A DNA stretch of 34,668 nucleotides from Candidatus Woesearchaeota archaeon (GCA_016214075.1 JACRPI010000038.1:1-34668), one strand, 5' to 3'. Numbered from the stretch's first letter, positions 1 through 8,857 are shown. Program-made: numbers and translations. Notes: generated by a model not told the origin, from the letters alone.

Positions 1-58
1 TTCTTGCTTGTCTTATCAAACCGTTAATTTTTTGTACTATGCCTTTCTTCTCTTTCAT

Positions 59-112
59 GGGAATCGCCTCACGATTCCCCCAACTGCAGCCTAACGGCTG
101 CTTTTGGTTTTT
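59..112 (+). terminator. Two hairpins, the second a probable intrinsic terminator
   Basis: GGGAATCG (59-66) pairs perfectly with CGATTCCC (72-79). GCAGCC (86-91) then pairs with GGCTGC (96-101), followed by TTTTGGTTTTTT. The second hairpin plus T-run is a typical terminator for a plus-strand gene left of the window. No coding region is supported in bases 1-190. Confidence 0.6.
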
Positions 113-159
113 TAATCTATCGAAAGATTTTCACCAGAGCCCGTCGTTGGAGACACAAA

Positions 160-168
160 CTTTAAATA
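160..168 (+). promoter_or_regulatory. TATA-like box for the Sm-like/eL37 operon
   Basis: CTTTAAATAG lies about 28 bases before an in-frame ATG at 191 and about 68 before the Shine-Dalgarno-preceded ATG at 230. The expected transcript start is near 188-191, giving a leader of about 40 bases, or a leaderless start at 191. Confidence 0.5.
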
Positions 169-229
169 GGACTGGTGAATTCAGAAGCCTATGCCCTTTA
201 CTATACATTTGGGTGAGGAGGAAACGACA

Positions 230-463
230 ATGATGGACGCAACACGACCATTAGACGCATTGAATAAAGCACGCAACAAGCGTGTGATTGTAGAATTAAA
301 AAATAACATTCAGATTACAGGAGAATTGAAGGCATTTGACATTCATATTAACTGTGTTCTTGATAACGCAGATGAACGATTGAATGGCGAAGTCAAGCGC
401 AAGCTCGGCACAGTCTTCATCAGAGGAGATACAATTATCTTAATTTCTCCAGCAGAACAATAG
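230..463 (+). CDS. Sm-like archaeal protein (LSm/SmAP)
   Basis: A 77-residue Sm-fold RNA-binding protein. Archaeal Sm proteins form heptameric rings that bind U-rich RNA. The Sm1 motif is visible around residues 17-50 (KRVIVELKNN, GELKAFDIHINCVLDNA) and the Sm2 motif as GTVFIRGDTIILISP at the C-terminus. The start at 230 is chosen because GGTGAGGAGG (212-221) lies 8 bases upstream. An in-frame ATG at 191, 13 codons earlier, sits where a leaderless start would fall relative to the TATA box at 160-168, so a longer form cannot be excluded. The ribosomal eL37 gene follows after 12 bases. This Sm-eL37 pairing is common in archaea and supports both calls. Confidence 0.93.
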   Translation: MMDATRPLDALNKARNKRVIVELKNNIQITGELKAFDIHINCVLDNADERLNGEVKRKLGTVFIRGDTIILISPAEQ

Positions 464-475
464 ATGTGATGAGAT

Positions 476-646
476 ATGGCTAAAGGAACACCAGCAAAAG
501 GAAAACGATCTGGAAAAAAGAATCACATAATTTGCAGACGCTGTGGAAGACATAGTTATCATGTCTCTCGTGCGATTTGCGCGTCCTGCGGATACGGCAG
601 AGCGGCAAAAACACGACAGCGAAGTTCTGATCGAAAGAAAAGATAA
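476..646 (+). CDS. rpl37e: 50S ribosomal protein eL37 (L37e)
   Basis: A 56-residue, very basic protein of the large ribosomal subunit. It begins [17 protein letters not shown] and has two zinc-binding pairs, CRRCG (residues 20-24) and CASCGY (35-40), the C-x2-C...C-x2-C layout of eL37. The length matches the family. It lies 12 bases after the Sm-like gene and is probably cotranscribed with it; only a weak GTGATGAG precedes the start. The C-terminus ([10 protein letters not shown]) is basic and low in complexity. Confidence 0.93.
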   Translation: MAKGTPAKGKRSGKKNHIICRRCGRHSYHVSRAICASCGYGRAAKTRQRSSDRKKR

Positions 647-775
647 TTTTTATGTTCTTTAATTTTCTATTTTCTTATTTTTTAATTTCAATTTTTGAAT
701 TCATTTCTTAGTTTTTAATCATCTCCTTCACATTTTCCCGCAATCAATATAAACAACCCGCTATTTTCCCCAATC

Positions 776-2077
776 ATGCCAACAATAGCGCTCTGCATGA
801 TCGTGAAAAACGAAGAAGCATTTCTAAAAAATGCGATTGAATCAGCAAAACCGCTCATCAATGAAATGATCATTGTAGATACAGGATCAACAGACGCGAC
901 GCGCCAAATCGCGCAGGAATCCGGCGCGACAGTCTACGATTTCAAATGGGAAAATGATTTCTCAAAAGCAAGGAATTTCACGTTATCAATGGCAAAAGCA
1001 GATTGGGTTCTCATTCTCGACGGAGATGAGCACCTCACAAAAAAAGATATTGACCAAATAAAAAAAGTAATGGCGGCGGCGCCAAATGATGTCGTCGCGT
1101 ACGCGTTTCCGCAACGATTCTACACCCCAAAAGAGCAAGGACAGAAATATGGGGAATGGCACGCGCTCAAAGAAGAAGAAAAACAAGCGCTCAGCAAAGA
1201 ATCACCGTTCTTCACCAATTTCACTGGCTATTATGATATCAAATACATCACGAGATTGTTCAAACGAACACCAGAAATATTTTTTCAAGGAAAAGTTCAT
1301 GAGGATGTGAATCCATCCATAGGCGCATGGCACAAAGCGCAGCCTGTCAAAACAATCGTCCAAACGCAGATTCCCATTCATCATTTCCATTTCCTCAAGA
1401 GTCAAGAGTTTGTGCAGGAAAAACAGCGCTGGTATTTTGAGCTCTCCAAAGAAAAATATAAAGAAGCGAAAGATCCAAAGATCGCGATTGACCTTGCGGT
1501 GGGCTACATTATCTATGAGAACAATCCGCTTGCGGCGTTTCAGCGCATCAAGGAAGCAGTCCAAAGTCAGGAAAACTTCGATAAGAAAAAAGAAACGCTC
1601 ATAAGCGATCTCATGGCGAAAAACAAACAGCTTCGCGGCCTCCACGAACTTTTTCAACTGCTTGATCTGACCAAGCATGATTCAAATAGTGTTCTCAATC
1701 TCGCGAAAGCGTATTATCAGATCAAGGCATATCGTGCGGCGATTATTGTGTTAAAGAAACTGTTTGAAGAAAATCCGCAAGACCCATTGATTATAGAATA
1801 TCTTGGCGTTTGCTATGACAATATAAAATACACAGAAGACGCGATAAGAGTGTTTGAGCATGGCGTTGTCGTGCATCCGAATAATGCTTCATTTTATTTC
1901 TGTCTTGGCGCGTTGTATGAGAAAGCAAAGGAGTTTGGGAAAGCGTGCGCTGCGTTTGATGCCGCGATAAAGACCGGACATCCAATGGGGGCGGCAATCA
2001 AGCAAAGAATCGAAATGCTGAGAAAGTTGCAATCAGGTGAACACGCGCACTTTAATATTACGATGGGAAAAGTGTAG
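776..2077 (+). CDS. GT2 family glycosyltransferase with C-terminal TPR repeats
   Basis: A 433-residue probable cytoplasmic sugar transferase. The N-terminal GT-A domain opens with MPTIALCMIVKNEE, has DTGSTD at 35-40 for nucleotide-sugar binding and DGDE at 82-85 as the metal-binding DxD equivalent, followed by an acidic/aromatic acceptor region to about 230. Residues about 300-415 form tetratricopeptide-like helices (for example LNLAKAYYQIKAYRAAI and LGALYEKAKEFGKAC). The architecture matches SunS/WaaE-like GT2-TPR proteins. A TATA-like AATATAAAC at 746-754 lies about 28 bases before the ATG, suggesting a leaderless mRNA. A paralogue with the same layout is at 5599-6915 on the other strand. 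The position beside the S-layer gene suggests cell-surface glycan assembly; the sugar is unknown. Confidence 0.85.
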   Translation: MPTIALCMIVKNEEAFLKNAIESAKPLINEMIIVDTGSTDATRQIAQESGATVYDFKWENDFSKARNFTLSMAKADWVLILDGDEHLTKKDIDQIKKVMAAAPNDVVAYAFPQRFYTPKEQGQKYGEWHALKEEEKQALSKESPFFTNFTGYYDIKYITRLFKRTPEIFFQGKVHEDVNPSIGAWHKAQPVKTIVQTQIPIHHFHFLKSQEFVQEKQRWYFELSKEKYKEAKDPKIAIDLAVGYIIYENNPLAAFQRIKEAVQSQENFDKKKETLISDLMAKNKQLRGLHELFQLLDLTKHDSNSVLNLAKAYYQIKAYRAAIIVLKKLFEENPQDPLIIEYLGVCYDNIKYTEDAIRVFEHGVVVHPNNASFYFCLGALYEKAKEFGKACAAFDAAIKTGHPMGAAIKQRIEMLRKLQSGEHAHFNITMGKV

Positions 2078-2160
2078 AGAATAGTTTCTTCTTTCCTTAG
2101 TTTTTCTATACTTTTGTTTCCTGACGTTGTTTCCCTATATAATAGAGGATAATTAGGGAC

Positions 2161-2249
2161 TCACCTCAAATACACGCACCAGCAAGATCTTGTACTGTCA
2201 GGGGGACCCGCACAACGCGAAGCATTGCGTGGGGTTTTATTTGAAGTGA
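2161..2249 (+). repeat. Dispersed hairpin element, copy A, bracketed by a 12-base inverted repeat
   Basis: The core runs from ACACGCACCAGCA (from 2172) through ACTGTCAGGGGGACCC to GGGGTTTTAT (ends 2240). Its central hairpin is imperfect (ACGC/GCGT inner arms). TCACCTCAAATA (2161-2172) is complementary, with one mismatch, to TATTTGAAGTGA (2238-2249), closing the element in a long stem. It sits 84 bases after the GT2 stop codon and before the convergent tRNA-Leu. Confidence 0.8.
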
Positions 2250-2298
2250 TTACCTCACTATAATGTACAATAAAAAAAACCACAGAATAATAAAAAAC

Positions 2299-2382
2299 TG
2301 CGGACGACAGGACTCGAACCTGCGTAGGCACTAAGCCAATAGGTCCTAAGCCTATCCCGTTTGGCCACTCCGGCACGTCCGC
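2299..2382 (-). tRNA. tRNA-Leu (anticodon UAG)
   Basis: Read on the minus strand, the acceptor stem is GCGGACG/CGTCCGC with discriminator A. There is a D-arm (GAGTGGCCAAACGGG), an anticodon stem-loop ATAGG-CTTAGGA-CCTAT with anticodon TAG at plus positions 2346-2348, a long class II variable arm, and a T-arm CAGG-TTCGAGT-CCTG. The long variable arm and anticodon identify leucine (CUA codons). CCA is not encoded. A T-run (GTTTTTTATT) follows the 3' end. A minus-strand TATA-like ATTATATAAAG around 2411-2422 is about 30 bases upstream of the 5' end. No intron is seen. Confidence 0.96.
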
Positions 2383-2519
2383 AATGTAAAATTCTAAAAA
2401 CTCCTGCTTCTTTATATAATTAATGGTATTTTTTGAGAGGCAAAACAAAGTTTTTTTAAACAAAATAGTGCAATCGTAACACCTCATCATACCCTAAAAC
2501 AATGAAGCGCCCAAACCGC

Positions 2520-2797
2520 GAAAACTATTTAAAGGAGTTTTGACCTATTGAATACTCTCAACGCAGCTAAGCGTCTTTTGTCCGACGGAAATGCGCATCC
2601 CGCGCATCATCCAAAGCAAAGCGCGAATATGCGTACGGGAAACTATATAAACAAAAAGCTGTTCTTGCGGAAAGACAGCAAAAGACTGTGCATCCTGCAT
2701 GGTTTCAAAGAGCCTAGATATGTGCCGCGTCATGCGGCGAGTATGGGATTGAGCCTAGAACTAATAGCCTAGAGAAAAAAAGAATATACACACGGAG
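2520..2797 (+). promoter_or_regulatory. Long GC-rich leader/promoter region of the S-layer gene
   Basis: There are two TATA-like boxes, TATTTAAAG (2525-2533) and TATATAAAC (2645-2653). Several local hairpins follow: ATGCGC/GCGCAT near 2590-2607, GCTGTTCTT/AAGACAGC across 2658-2679, and GCCGC-gtcat-GCGGC at 2724-2738. The 8-mer AGCCTAGA occurs at 2711, 2752 and 2766. The stretch is richer in GC than neighbouring intergenic DNA. Depending on the box used, the mRNA leader is about 130 or 250 bases. It could be a structured 5' UTR or contain a separate small RNA. Confidence 0.45.
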
Positions 2798-2806
2798 GTG
2801 TCGTGT

Positions 2807-5341
2807 ATGCGAGTAAAAAAAACTATCAGTAAAATTGCATCTATTGGTGCAGCAGCTACAATGGTAGGTGCGACATTAATGGGAGCAGCTATGGCAGCAG
2901 ACCTCAGCGAATATCCGAGCATGTTCATCGAAGATGGAACATTTAACGGTATTTTAGTTGTTGGTGCTGATGCGAAGGCAGAAGACGTTATTGGGATTAC
3001 CAATATTGCGACAAGCCTACAAACACAGTCTGTTCAGACAACAGTTGTTTCTGAAGAAGAATCAGACGAAGAGTACAGTGTAAGCGAAGGATACGAACTC
3101 TGTAACAGAAACTTGTACCCTGGATACAACATCTCAGCTTGTGAACCAAGCGTTGACGACGCAGACCTTGACTTGTTGGCGGACGATGTCTACCACGACG
3201 CAGAAGGAACCAATGACAACGATGAGAAGTACACACAGCAGATCTTCTTCCAGAGTCAGGCAACAGGACAGTTCTTGTATACACAAGATGATGATGACGC
3301 GCCAGAAGCGAACACCTACATCTTCGTGGATAACTCCAATAACTTCCTGTACAACTACAGCTTGCAGTTTGACAGCTATATTTCAGTGGATAACACCTCT
3401 GACGCGACAGCTGGCGACGATTTGGAAGGAACATCGATCAACATCCAGGGAAGAAGCTACACAGTAACTGATGCAAAGTTAACCAATACTAAAATCAGTG
3501 AACTTGAACTTCAATCTGGAGACTCTGTTGTGTGGATGAGCGAAGGCGAATCTTTAACACGAACAATTGATGGTGTTGAACACACGGTAGAATTGATGGA
3601 CGTTTCCGCGGATGCAACAGAAGACACGGGGTCCTGTGGATTCAAAGTTGACGGTACAGAAGTGTGGGTTGACGTCAAAGACACAGAAACAGTGAACGGC
3701 GTAACGCTTGGTATCACTGACGCGAAGCGAGTCAACATTGAAGCAGGAGATCAAGACGTGTGTGAAGTCGCGATTGGAGCAGGCGAAGTAACTATTCGAT
3801 CAAATGATGAGATCCAATTCAACAACGAAGATGTTGATGGAACTCTCGGGCTCTTTAGGCATGTCGCTGCAGGCGGAGCGACTGAAGTACGATGGACTGG
3901 ATTTGATATCGCGTTTGCGCCAGACACAGACGAAGTCTACCTCCAGCCAGGAGACGAGTATATTGATCCAATGTTTGGAAACTTTAAACTCGTTTTCGCA
4001 GGAGTCGAAACAGGTGGCGTTGAAACAATCGAATTCGTCGCGGGATCAACATCAGCGGAAATCCGATTCAAGAACGAAGATGGTCGCTTAGTGGAAATTC
4101 CACTTAGTGCAGATTCCAGCTTCACATCTGGAGAAGGAGCAACAGAACCAATTTTCTGGGGTACAGAAGCACCATCAGCAACAACAGCAAATCAGGACGA
4201 ACTCGTGTATTTACAAAACGAAATCTGTACTGGTTCAGCGTCAGTTGTGGACTGTCAGGGCGCGATGTTCCTTGTTATTGAAACAACAAAGAAAGAAGCG
4301 CACTTGGTTCAGATTACCAACATCGACACCAACGACAATGAAATCAACTTTGATGATTTGACGTATGGGACAACAGATGACGACGTGTCGTACACAGATG
4401 ATAGCGCGGCACGAGCTGTTTCCAACATCTCTTTGAAGAGTGCGGGAACAATTGGACTCGTCATCAACGAAACTGGAAAGTACATCAACTTCACCAGTAT
4501 TGGTTCATCAAACGGTGCGAACATCACCACACTGAACCGTGCGAAGTTGACAATTGAGGACGGTACATCAGATACGCACGAATTTAATTCTGGTGTTCAG
4601 GATATAGCGAAACAACAATTCCATGGTATGTTGTTCACGGAATATAACGATGGGGATCTTTCCGCATCCTTGTATTTAGGTGGAACATCTAACGCTGTTG
4701 GTCCATTCAACATCACTGCATCATACGATGACGTGACAGACAACAGCATCGAATGGAACAGCTCGCATGTTTCAGCATTGAACAGAGCAGTTGGATATGG
4801 TCTCTTCGACGAAAGTGATGAAAACGATGACTTCCAGAAGTTCTACACAAAGAAGGGAACGTTAATCACCTACGACAGAGAAGACCAGCAGAGTTTGGTT
4901 ATCGAGCACCCATACGACACCGCGTACGCGAAAGTCTATGTAGCTCCAACTGATGCAACAACAAGCGAATCAATGACGTCCAGCACGTCAACGATTATAC
5001 CAATCAGTGTCAGCGCAGTAAAGCTTGACACTGAAGTAAGCAATGTAGAGAGTAAGAACATTGTCGCAGTAGGCGGTCCATGCGCTAACGCAGTAGTTGC
5101 GGAGTTAATGGGCAACCCATCTGACTGTGGTTCAGCTCTTGGCATCGAAAGCGGACAGGCTTTAATCAAATTGTTCGAAAACGGTGACTATGTTGCGCTT
5201 GTTGTCGCAGGTCAGGATGCTATGGACACACGACTTGCAGCGCAGATCTTATCCAATTGGGATGATTACGACCTCAGTGGATCAGAAATGATTGCAACGA
5301 CGGTGAGCGAAAGCAGCTTGTCTGTTGAATCTGTTGAATAA
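2807..5341 (+). CDS. S-layer protein (Methanococcus-type, S_layer_N/S_layer_C)
   Basis: An 844-residue secreted surface protein expected to form the paracrystalline cell wall. A signal peptide is clear at residues 1-31: basic MRVKKTISK, then an Ala/Gly/Met-rich core, with likely cleavage after AMA before ADLSEYPSMF. The next segment (DLSEYPSMFIEDGTFNGILV, VGADA..EDVIGITNIA) matches the N-terminal S-layer domain. The end (IVAVGGPCANAVVAELMGNP...SGQALIKLFENG) matches the C-terminal domain. The protein is strongly acidic and has about nine N-X-S/T sequons (such as NIS, NYS, NTS, NET, NFT, NIT, NSS). The start is ATG 2807 because GGAGGTG (2794-2800) lies 8 bases upstream; an in-frame GTG at 2798 falls inside that site. 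Glycosyltransferase genes flank it on both sides. Confidence 0.93.
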   Translation: MRVKKTISKIASIGAAATMVGATLMGAAMAADLSEYPSMFIEDGTFNGILVVGADAKAEDVIGITNIATSLQTQSVQTTVVSEEESDEEYSVSEGYELCNRNLYPGYNISACEPSVDDADLDLLADDVYHDAEGTNDNDEKYTQQIFFQSQATGQFLYTQDDDDAPEANTYIFVDNSNNFLYNYSLQFDSYISVDNTSDATAGDDLEGTSINIQGRSYTVTDAKLTNTKISELELQSGDSVVWMSEGESLTRTIDGVEHTVELMDVSADATEDTGSCGFKVDGTEVWVDVKDTETVNGVTLGITDAKRVNIEAGDQDVCEVAIGAGEVTIRSNDEIQFNNEDVDGTLGLFRHVAAGGATEVRWTGFDIAFAPDTDEVYLQPGDEYIDPMFGNFKLVFAGVETGGVETIEFVAGSTSAEIRFKNEDGRLVEIPLSADSSFTSGEGATEPIFWGTEAPSATTANQDELVYLQNEICTGSASVVDCQGAMFLVIETTKKEAHLVQITNIDTNDNEINFDDLTYGTTDDDVSYTDDSAARAVSNISLKSAGTIGLVINETGKYINFTSIGSSNGANITTLNRAKLTIEDGTSDTHEFNSGVQDIAKQQFHGMLFTEYNDGDLSASLYLGGTSNAVGPFNITASYDDVTDNSIEWNSSHVSALNRAVGYGLFDESDENDDFQKFYTKKGTLITYDREDQQSLVIEHPYDTAYAKVYVAPTDATTSESMTSSTSTIIPISVSAVKLDTEVSNVESKNIVAVGGPCANAVVAELMGNPSDCGSALGIESGQALIKLFENGDYVALVVAGQDAMDTRLAAQILSNWDDYDLSGSEMIATTVSESSLSVESVE

Positions 5342-5374
5342 GGCGAAAGCCTTTTTTCTTTCTTTTTCTTTTTT
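5341..5374 (+). terminator. Intrinsic terminator after the S-layer gene
   Basis: AAGGC-GAA-AGCCTT directly overlaps the stop codon and is followed by a long T-rich tract (TTTTTTCTTTCTTTTTC...). The compact hairpin plus T-run is the strongest terminator in the window, fitting a highly expressed gene. Confidence 0.75.
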
Positions 5375-5485
5375 TATTTTTCTTCATCAACAATTTCTTA
5401 TCATCTTTAATCATCTTGAACAGAACTTTAACATAACTTTTTTTTACAGCATCTCAGAAAGAATAACCCCATATAGGACATAAAA

Positions 5486-5550
5486 ACACGCACCAGCAGA
5501 CCTTGTACTGTCAGGGGGACCCATTGCACAAAAGTGCAATGGGGTATTAT
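5486..5550 (+). repeat. Dispersed hairpin element, copy B
   Basis: ACACGCACCAGCA at the left end, ACTGTCAGGGGGA in the middle, then a perfect 10-bp stem CCCATTGCAC-AAAA-GTGCAATGGG (5520-5543), ending GGGGTATTAT. It lies downstream of the S-layer gene, in its orientation, between convergent genes. Confidence 0.9.
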
Positions 5551-5598
5551 AGAAGTTAATAAAAATTAATAAAAATGTAGAAAAGTGAATGAGATAAA

Positions 5599-6915
5599 TT
5601 ACAACGAAGCGATCTCCTTCTCAAAACCCTCTCCTAACCCAGGAAATAGTACTTTAAACTGAGACAAACATTGTTCCGCATTCTTTCTATCCTTGATGAT
5701 GATAAATGTCTGAATCAGGTTCATATACAGCGACTTTGTGATTGCAGAGGGTTGTCCAGAACACGCAATCCCTTTCTCAAAATACAGAGAAGCAGCAGTA
5801 TAATCTTTTTCAGCGCCAGATAAAATACCTAAGGTGTTATACACAAATGGATTAGGAAATAATTGCGCAGTTTCATGCAAAAACGCAGTTGCTTCCTCTT
5901 TTCTCCCCAATTGCAGCAAGAGTAACGACAAATTATGTCGGCCAAGAATGTTCCCAGAATGCAACTCCACTGCTTTTCGCAATAAGCGTTCCGCATCACG
6001 AACGTTTCTTTGTTTAATCGCGAGAAGCCCTAATTCTCCATAAACATCACTGTTTTGGGAATCAAAGGTAAGATATTTCTTAAAAGCTTGTTGCGCATCA
6101 ATAAAGCGACCAACTTTCGCGAAACATCTCCCCAGTTTGTAATACGCGCGATACTCATCTGGTTTCAAAGAAATCACTTTCTGAAACGCACTAATCGCGT
6201 CAGCGTATCGTCCAAGCGCATAATAAATTAGCCCAACTTCATAATGCGGTTTCGCGAGATGCGGCGTTTCTCGAAGTTGCTCTTCGCCAATCACTAAATA
6301 GCGAAGCATCTTCTGCTGCTGCGCTTCTTTTCCTTTCTCCTGTTTGTAATGGTGAATGAAGATGCCAGAATCAAGCGGCGCAACCCCTCGCTGTTCAAGC
6401 GAAGGAGCGACAGATTCATGAATTCTCCAGGAAAAAGAAATGTCTTTATCTCGACGAAAAAGTCGGATTGCGTTTTCCACAACGACAAATCCAAGATACT
6501 TTTTATTATATGAATTTTTTTCTATGCAATACTGAAATCCAGTCAATGTGCTATCGTTAGTATACTCTTTCTGATGGAGAAAATATGCAGCGGCACTCTT
6601 CTCAGATTCAGAATCTGCCATAACTTTTTTAATCTTTTGCAGATCTTCCCGCGCGATTACTTCATCAGCATCTAAAAACAGAATCCAGTCTGATGTTGCG
6701 TGGGACAATGCGAAATTTCGCGCGGCGCTGAAATTATTATTCCATGAAAAATGAAATATTTTATCCGTAAATTGCCGCGCAAGAGCAAGCGTTCCATCAG
6801 TCGAGCCACTATCAACAATAATCAGCTCATCAGCAAGATTTTGAATAGACTGCAAACTCCGTTCAATACAGTTCTCTTCATTTTTAACAATCATGCAGAC
6901 GCTGAGTGAGGGCAT
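5599..6915 (-). CDS. GT2 family glycosyltransferase with C-terminal TPR repeats (paralogue)
   Basis: A 438-residue paralogue of the protein at 776-2077. The GT-A domain starts MPSLSVCMIVKNEENC, with DSGSTD at 35-40 and the metal-site motif DADE at 82-85. A basic/aromatic acceptor region follows (IRLFRRDKDISFSWRIHESV). At least five TPR units cover roughly 230-430, for example YYALGRYADAISAFQKVI and YYKLGRCFAKVGRFIDA. A minus-strand TATA-like ATTTATAATC at 6937-6946 lies about 27 bases upstream of the ATG, implying a leaderless transcript. It is divergent from the GT39 gene at 7079. Likely role is transfer of a sugar from a nucleotide donor during surface-glycan assembly; donor and acceptor are unknown. 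Confidence 0.85.
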   Translation of the reverse strand: MPSLSVCMIVKNEENCIERSLQSIQNLADELIIVDSGSTDGTLALARQFTDKIFHFSWNNNFSAARNFALSHATSDWILFLDADEVIAREDLQKIKKVMADSESEKSAAAYFLHQKEYTNDSTLTGFQYCIEKNSYNKKYLGFVVVENAIRLFRRDKDISFSWRIHESVAPSLEQRGVAPLDSGIFIHHYKQEKGKEAQQQKMLRYLVIGEEQLRETPHLAKPHYEVGLIYYALGRYADAISAFQKVISLKPDEYRAYYKLGRCFAKVGRFIDAQQAFKKYLTFDSQNSDVYGELGLLAIKQRNVRDAERLLRKAVELHSGNILGRHNLSLLLLQLGRKEEATAFLHETAQLFPNPFVYNTLGILSGAEKDYTAASLYFEKGIACSGQPSAITKSLYMNLIQTFIIIKDRKNAEQCLSQFKVLFPGLGEGFEKEIASL

Positions 6916-6994
6916 AGAGGGAAGAATATAAAAAATGATTATAAATGTTATTGGGATTTCAAGGAATAATGAGGAGCATTAGCGCAGAGCAAAA

Positions 6995-7023
6995 GAATTG
7001 CCTTACAGCGCTTTTGAATCCCT
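6995..7023 (-). repeat. 28-base dispersed repeat, copy 1
   Basis: On the minus strand it reads GGGATTCAAAAGCGCTGTAA then GGCAATTC. It aligns without gaps to sites at 11680-11707 (minus) and 17246-17273 (plus), all with the frame GGGATTCA..AG...TG..AGGC.ATTC. It lies between two divergent glycosyltransferase genes. Confidence 0.6.
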
Positions 7024-7078
7024 AATCTAGTTGTAATGTATGTAAATTTATAAACCTAAAAAAACAACCTCTCCAAGC

Positions 7079-8818
7079 ATGAAACAAATACATGAAAAAG
7101 TCTTCGTTATCTCTTTTCTTCTCATCTTCATACTCCTCGCGTCAATCAGTATGCTCGGAAATTCCGCGACATTTGATGAACCAAACATTATCACATCTGG
7201 CTACACCTACTGGAAAACAGGAGATTACCGACTCACCTTTGAGCATCCTCCTTTGGCAAAACTTATTGCAGGATTCCCCCTCTTATTGATGAACCAACAA
7301 CCAGTTCTTCCGTTAGAAAGCGAAGAATGGAAACTTTCAGAAACACCTGGGGGTGCGTTTGTTCAGCAGTGGCCATTTTCGCAGAACTTCTTCTACAAAA
7401 TGGGCAATGACGCGGAAACAATGCTCTTGTACGCAAGAATCCCGTTCCTTCTCGTTGGCATTTTGCTTGGCCTTTACATCTACATCTTCACGAAAAAGCT
7501 CCTCATAAAACAACAAATGACAGAAAACAACGCGATCTATGGTGCGCTCTTCGCGCTCTTCTTCTATACCTTTTCTTCATTGATGCTTGCGTACACCGCG
7601 TTTGCAATTACCGACATGGCAATCGCTGCGTTTTTCTTTATCACAATATGTTATGCGTGGCAATGGAACGAAACACAAAAAACAAAAGATCTTCTGCTTT
7701 GCGGTATCTTCTTTGGACTGGCGAACGCGACAAAGTTTACAGGGTTATATCTCATCCCAACGTTGGCTATAGTATTCCTCTTCCTTGTTCTTACTGAAAA
7801 AGAAGAGAGAAAAGAAAAAGCAGTCTCGATAGTAAAAGCATTCTTTGCCATCATGAGTATTGGAATCCTCATCGTCACCGCAACCTACGGATTCACAAAC
7901 AGCGCGTCATACATTGATGGTTTTACTTTTGTCCGCGAACATTCGACAGTAGGACATAACGCGTATTTGCTTGGTGAATTCAGCGCGGAAGGATGGTGGT
8001 ATTATTTTATTGTTGCGTTCTTTGTAAAAACTCCAATCGCGCTCATCCTCCTCTTCTCCATGGGACTTTTGTTTGTCTGTAAAGAAAAAAGATTTTTCTC
8101 TCCAGAAGTATTTTTTCTTCTCATCCCCGCGGTGCTGTATTTCATTGCGTTCCTGTTGAATAACATTAACATCGGTGTCCGCCATATTCTGCCAATCTAT
8201 CCATTTATTTTTGTTTTTGCGGCAACAGAAATAACAACAGAGATTGTAAAGACAAAAAGTAAAGTCATAAGCGCAGTCACTGCTATTTGTATACTTTGGT
8301 CTATTATCGCACTTCTTTTTGTCGCGCCGCATTATATCGCGTATTTCAACGAAGTTGCAGGAGGTCCTGACAATGGCGCAAAGATTTTGTTGGATTCCAA
8401 CATTGATTGGAGTCAGGACATTGCTCGTCTCGAAAAATGGGCGGAAGAAAACAATCTCAAGCAAGACCCCCAATATTACGCGGTCTTTAGTTTAGAACCA
8501 TTAGCGTATAGGAATATGACCGCGAAGAGTATGCCGTGCAGTCCACATACAGGATTATTCATCGTCAGCGCAAATGAGTTGTATGATCTTGGTCAGCGGT
8601 ATCAGGGGTGTCTTGATTGGCTGCAAGACGAAGAACCAACAGAAAAAATAGGATATTCCATTTTTATCTACAACATCACGGAAAAGACGCATCCAGGGAT
8701 TGCGGCGATAGGAAATCAGTGTACCGCAACCTGCGCCAACATCTGCGCAGAAGCGAATCAGACGTACGTTGATTACATTTATACAGATCACTGCGTTTGC
8801 GCGTGCGAAGAGCAATAA
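7079..8818 (+). CDS. GT39/ArnT-like membrane glycosyltransferase with Cys-rich tail
   Basis: A 579-residue polytopic membrane protein. After the first membrane helix (VFVISFLLIFILLASISM) comes the conserved acidic pair in ATFDEPNIITSGYTYW (D33-E34) and FEHPPLAK, the lumen/exterior-facing catalytic loop of the PMT/ArnT family, which takes sugar from a polyprenyl-phosphate carrier. About ten further hydrophobic helices follow, including NIGVRHILPIYPFIFVF. A soluble tail ends in six cysteines spaced CX3CX3CX15CXCXC, shared exactly with the paralogue at 13180-14973. TTTATAAA at 7047-7054 is about 29 bases before the ATG, so it is probably leaderless. The polyprenyl donor may be made by a GT2 such as the one at 12401. 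Confidence 0.85.
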   Translation: MKQIHEKVFVISFLLIFILLASISMLGNSATFDEPNIITSGYTYWKTGDYRLTFEHPPLAKLIAGFPLLLMNQQPVLPLESEEWKLSETPGGAFVQQWPFSQNFFYKMGNDAETMLLYARIPFLLVGILLGLYIYIFTKKLLIKQQMTENNAIYGALFALFFYTFSSLMLAYTAFAITDMAIAAFFFITICYAWQWNETQKTKDLLLCGIFFGLANATKFTGLYLIPTLAIVFLFLVLTEKEERKEKAVSIVKAFFAIMSIGILIVTATYGFTNSASYIDGFTFVREHSTVGHNAYLLGEFSAEGWWYYFIVAFFVKTPIALILLFSMGLLFVCKEKRFFSPEVFFLLIPAVLYFIAFLLNNINIGVRHILPIYPFIFVFAATEITTEIVKTKSKVISAVTAICILWSIIALLFVAPHYIAYFNEVAGGPDNGAKILLDSNIDWSQDIARLEKWAEENNLKQDPQYYAVFSLEPLAYRNMTAKSMPCSPHTGLFIVSANELYDLGQRYQGCLDWLQDEEPTEKIGYSIFIYNITEKTHPGIAAIGNQCTATCANICAEANQTYVDYIYTDHCVCACEEQ

Positions 8819-8857
8819 GCTATGCAAGGAAAATGCTATTCGCTCACTCATGAAAAT

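Noticed and set aside
2161-2490. A 109-codon minus-strand frame
   Set aside because: It runs straight through tRNA-Leu and hairpin copy A.
2548-2772. A 74-codon plus-strand frame beginning with TTG before the S-layer gene
   Set aside because: It has a weak start codon, no recognisable protein character and contains hairpins and repeated 8-mers; better read as leader or RNA.
5486-5550. Hairpin element as an ordinary intrinsic terminator
   Set aside because: The hairpin is followed by GGGGTATTAT rather than a T-run, and the S-layer gene already has a proper terminator at 5341-5374.
7907-8473. 188-codon frame antisense to the first GT39 gene
   Set aside because: The Cys/Phe/Lys-rich shadow composition and the intact membrane protein on the other strand explain it.
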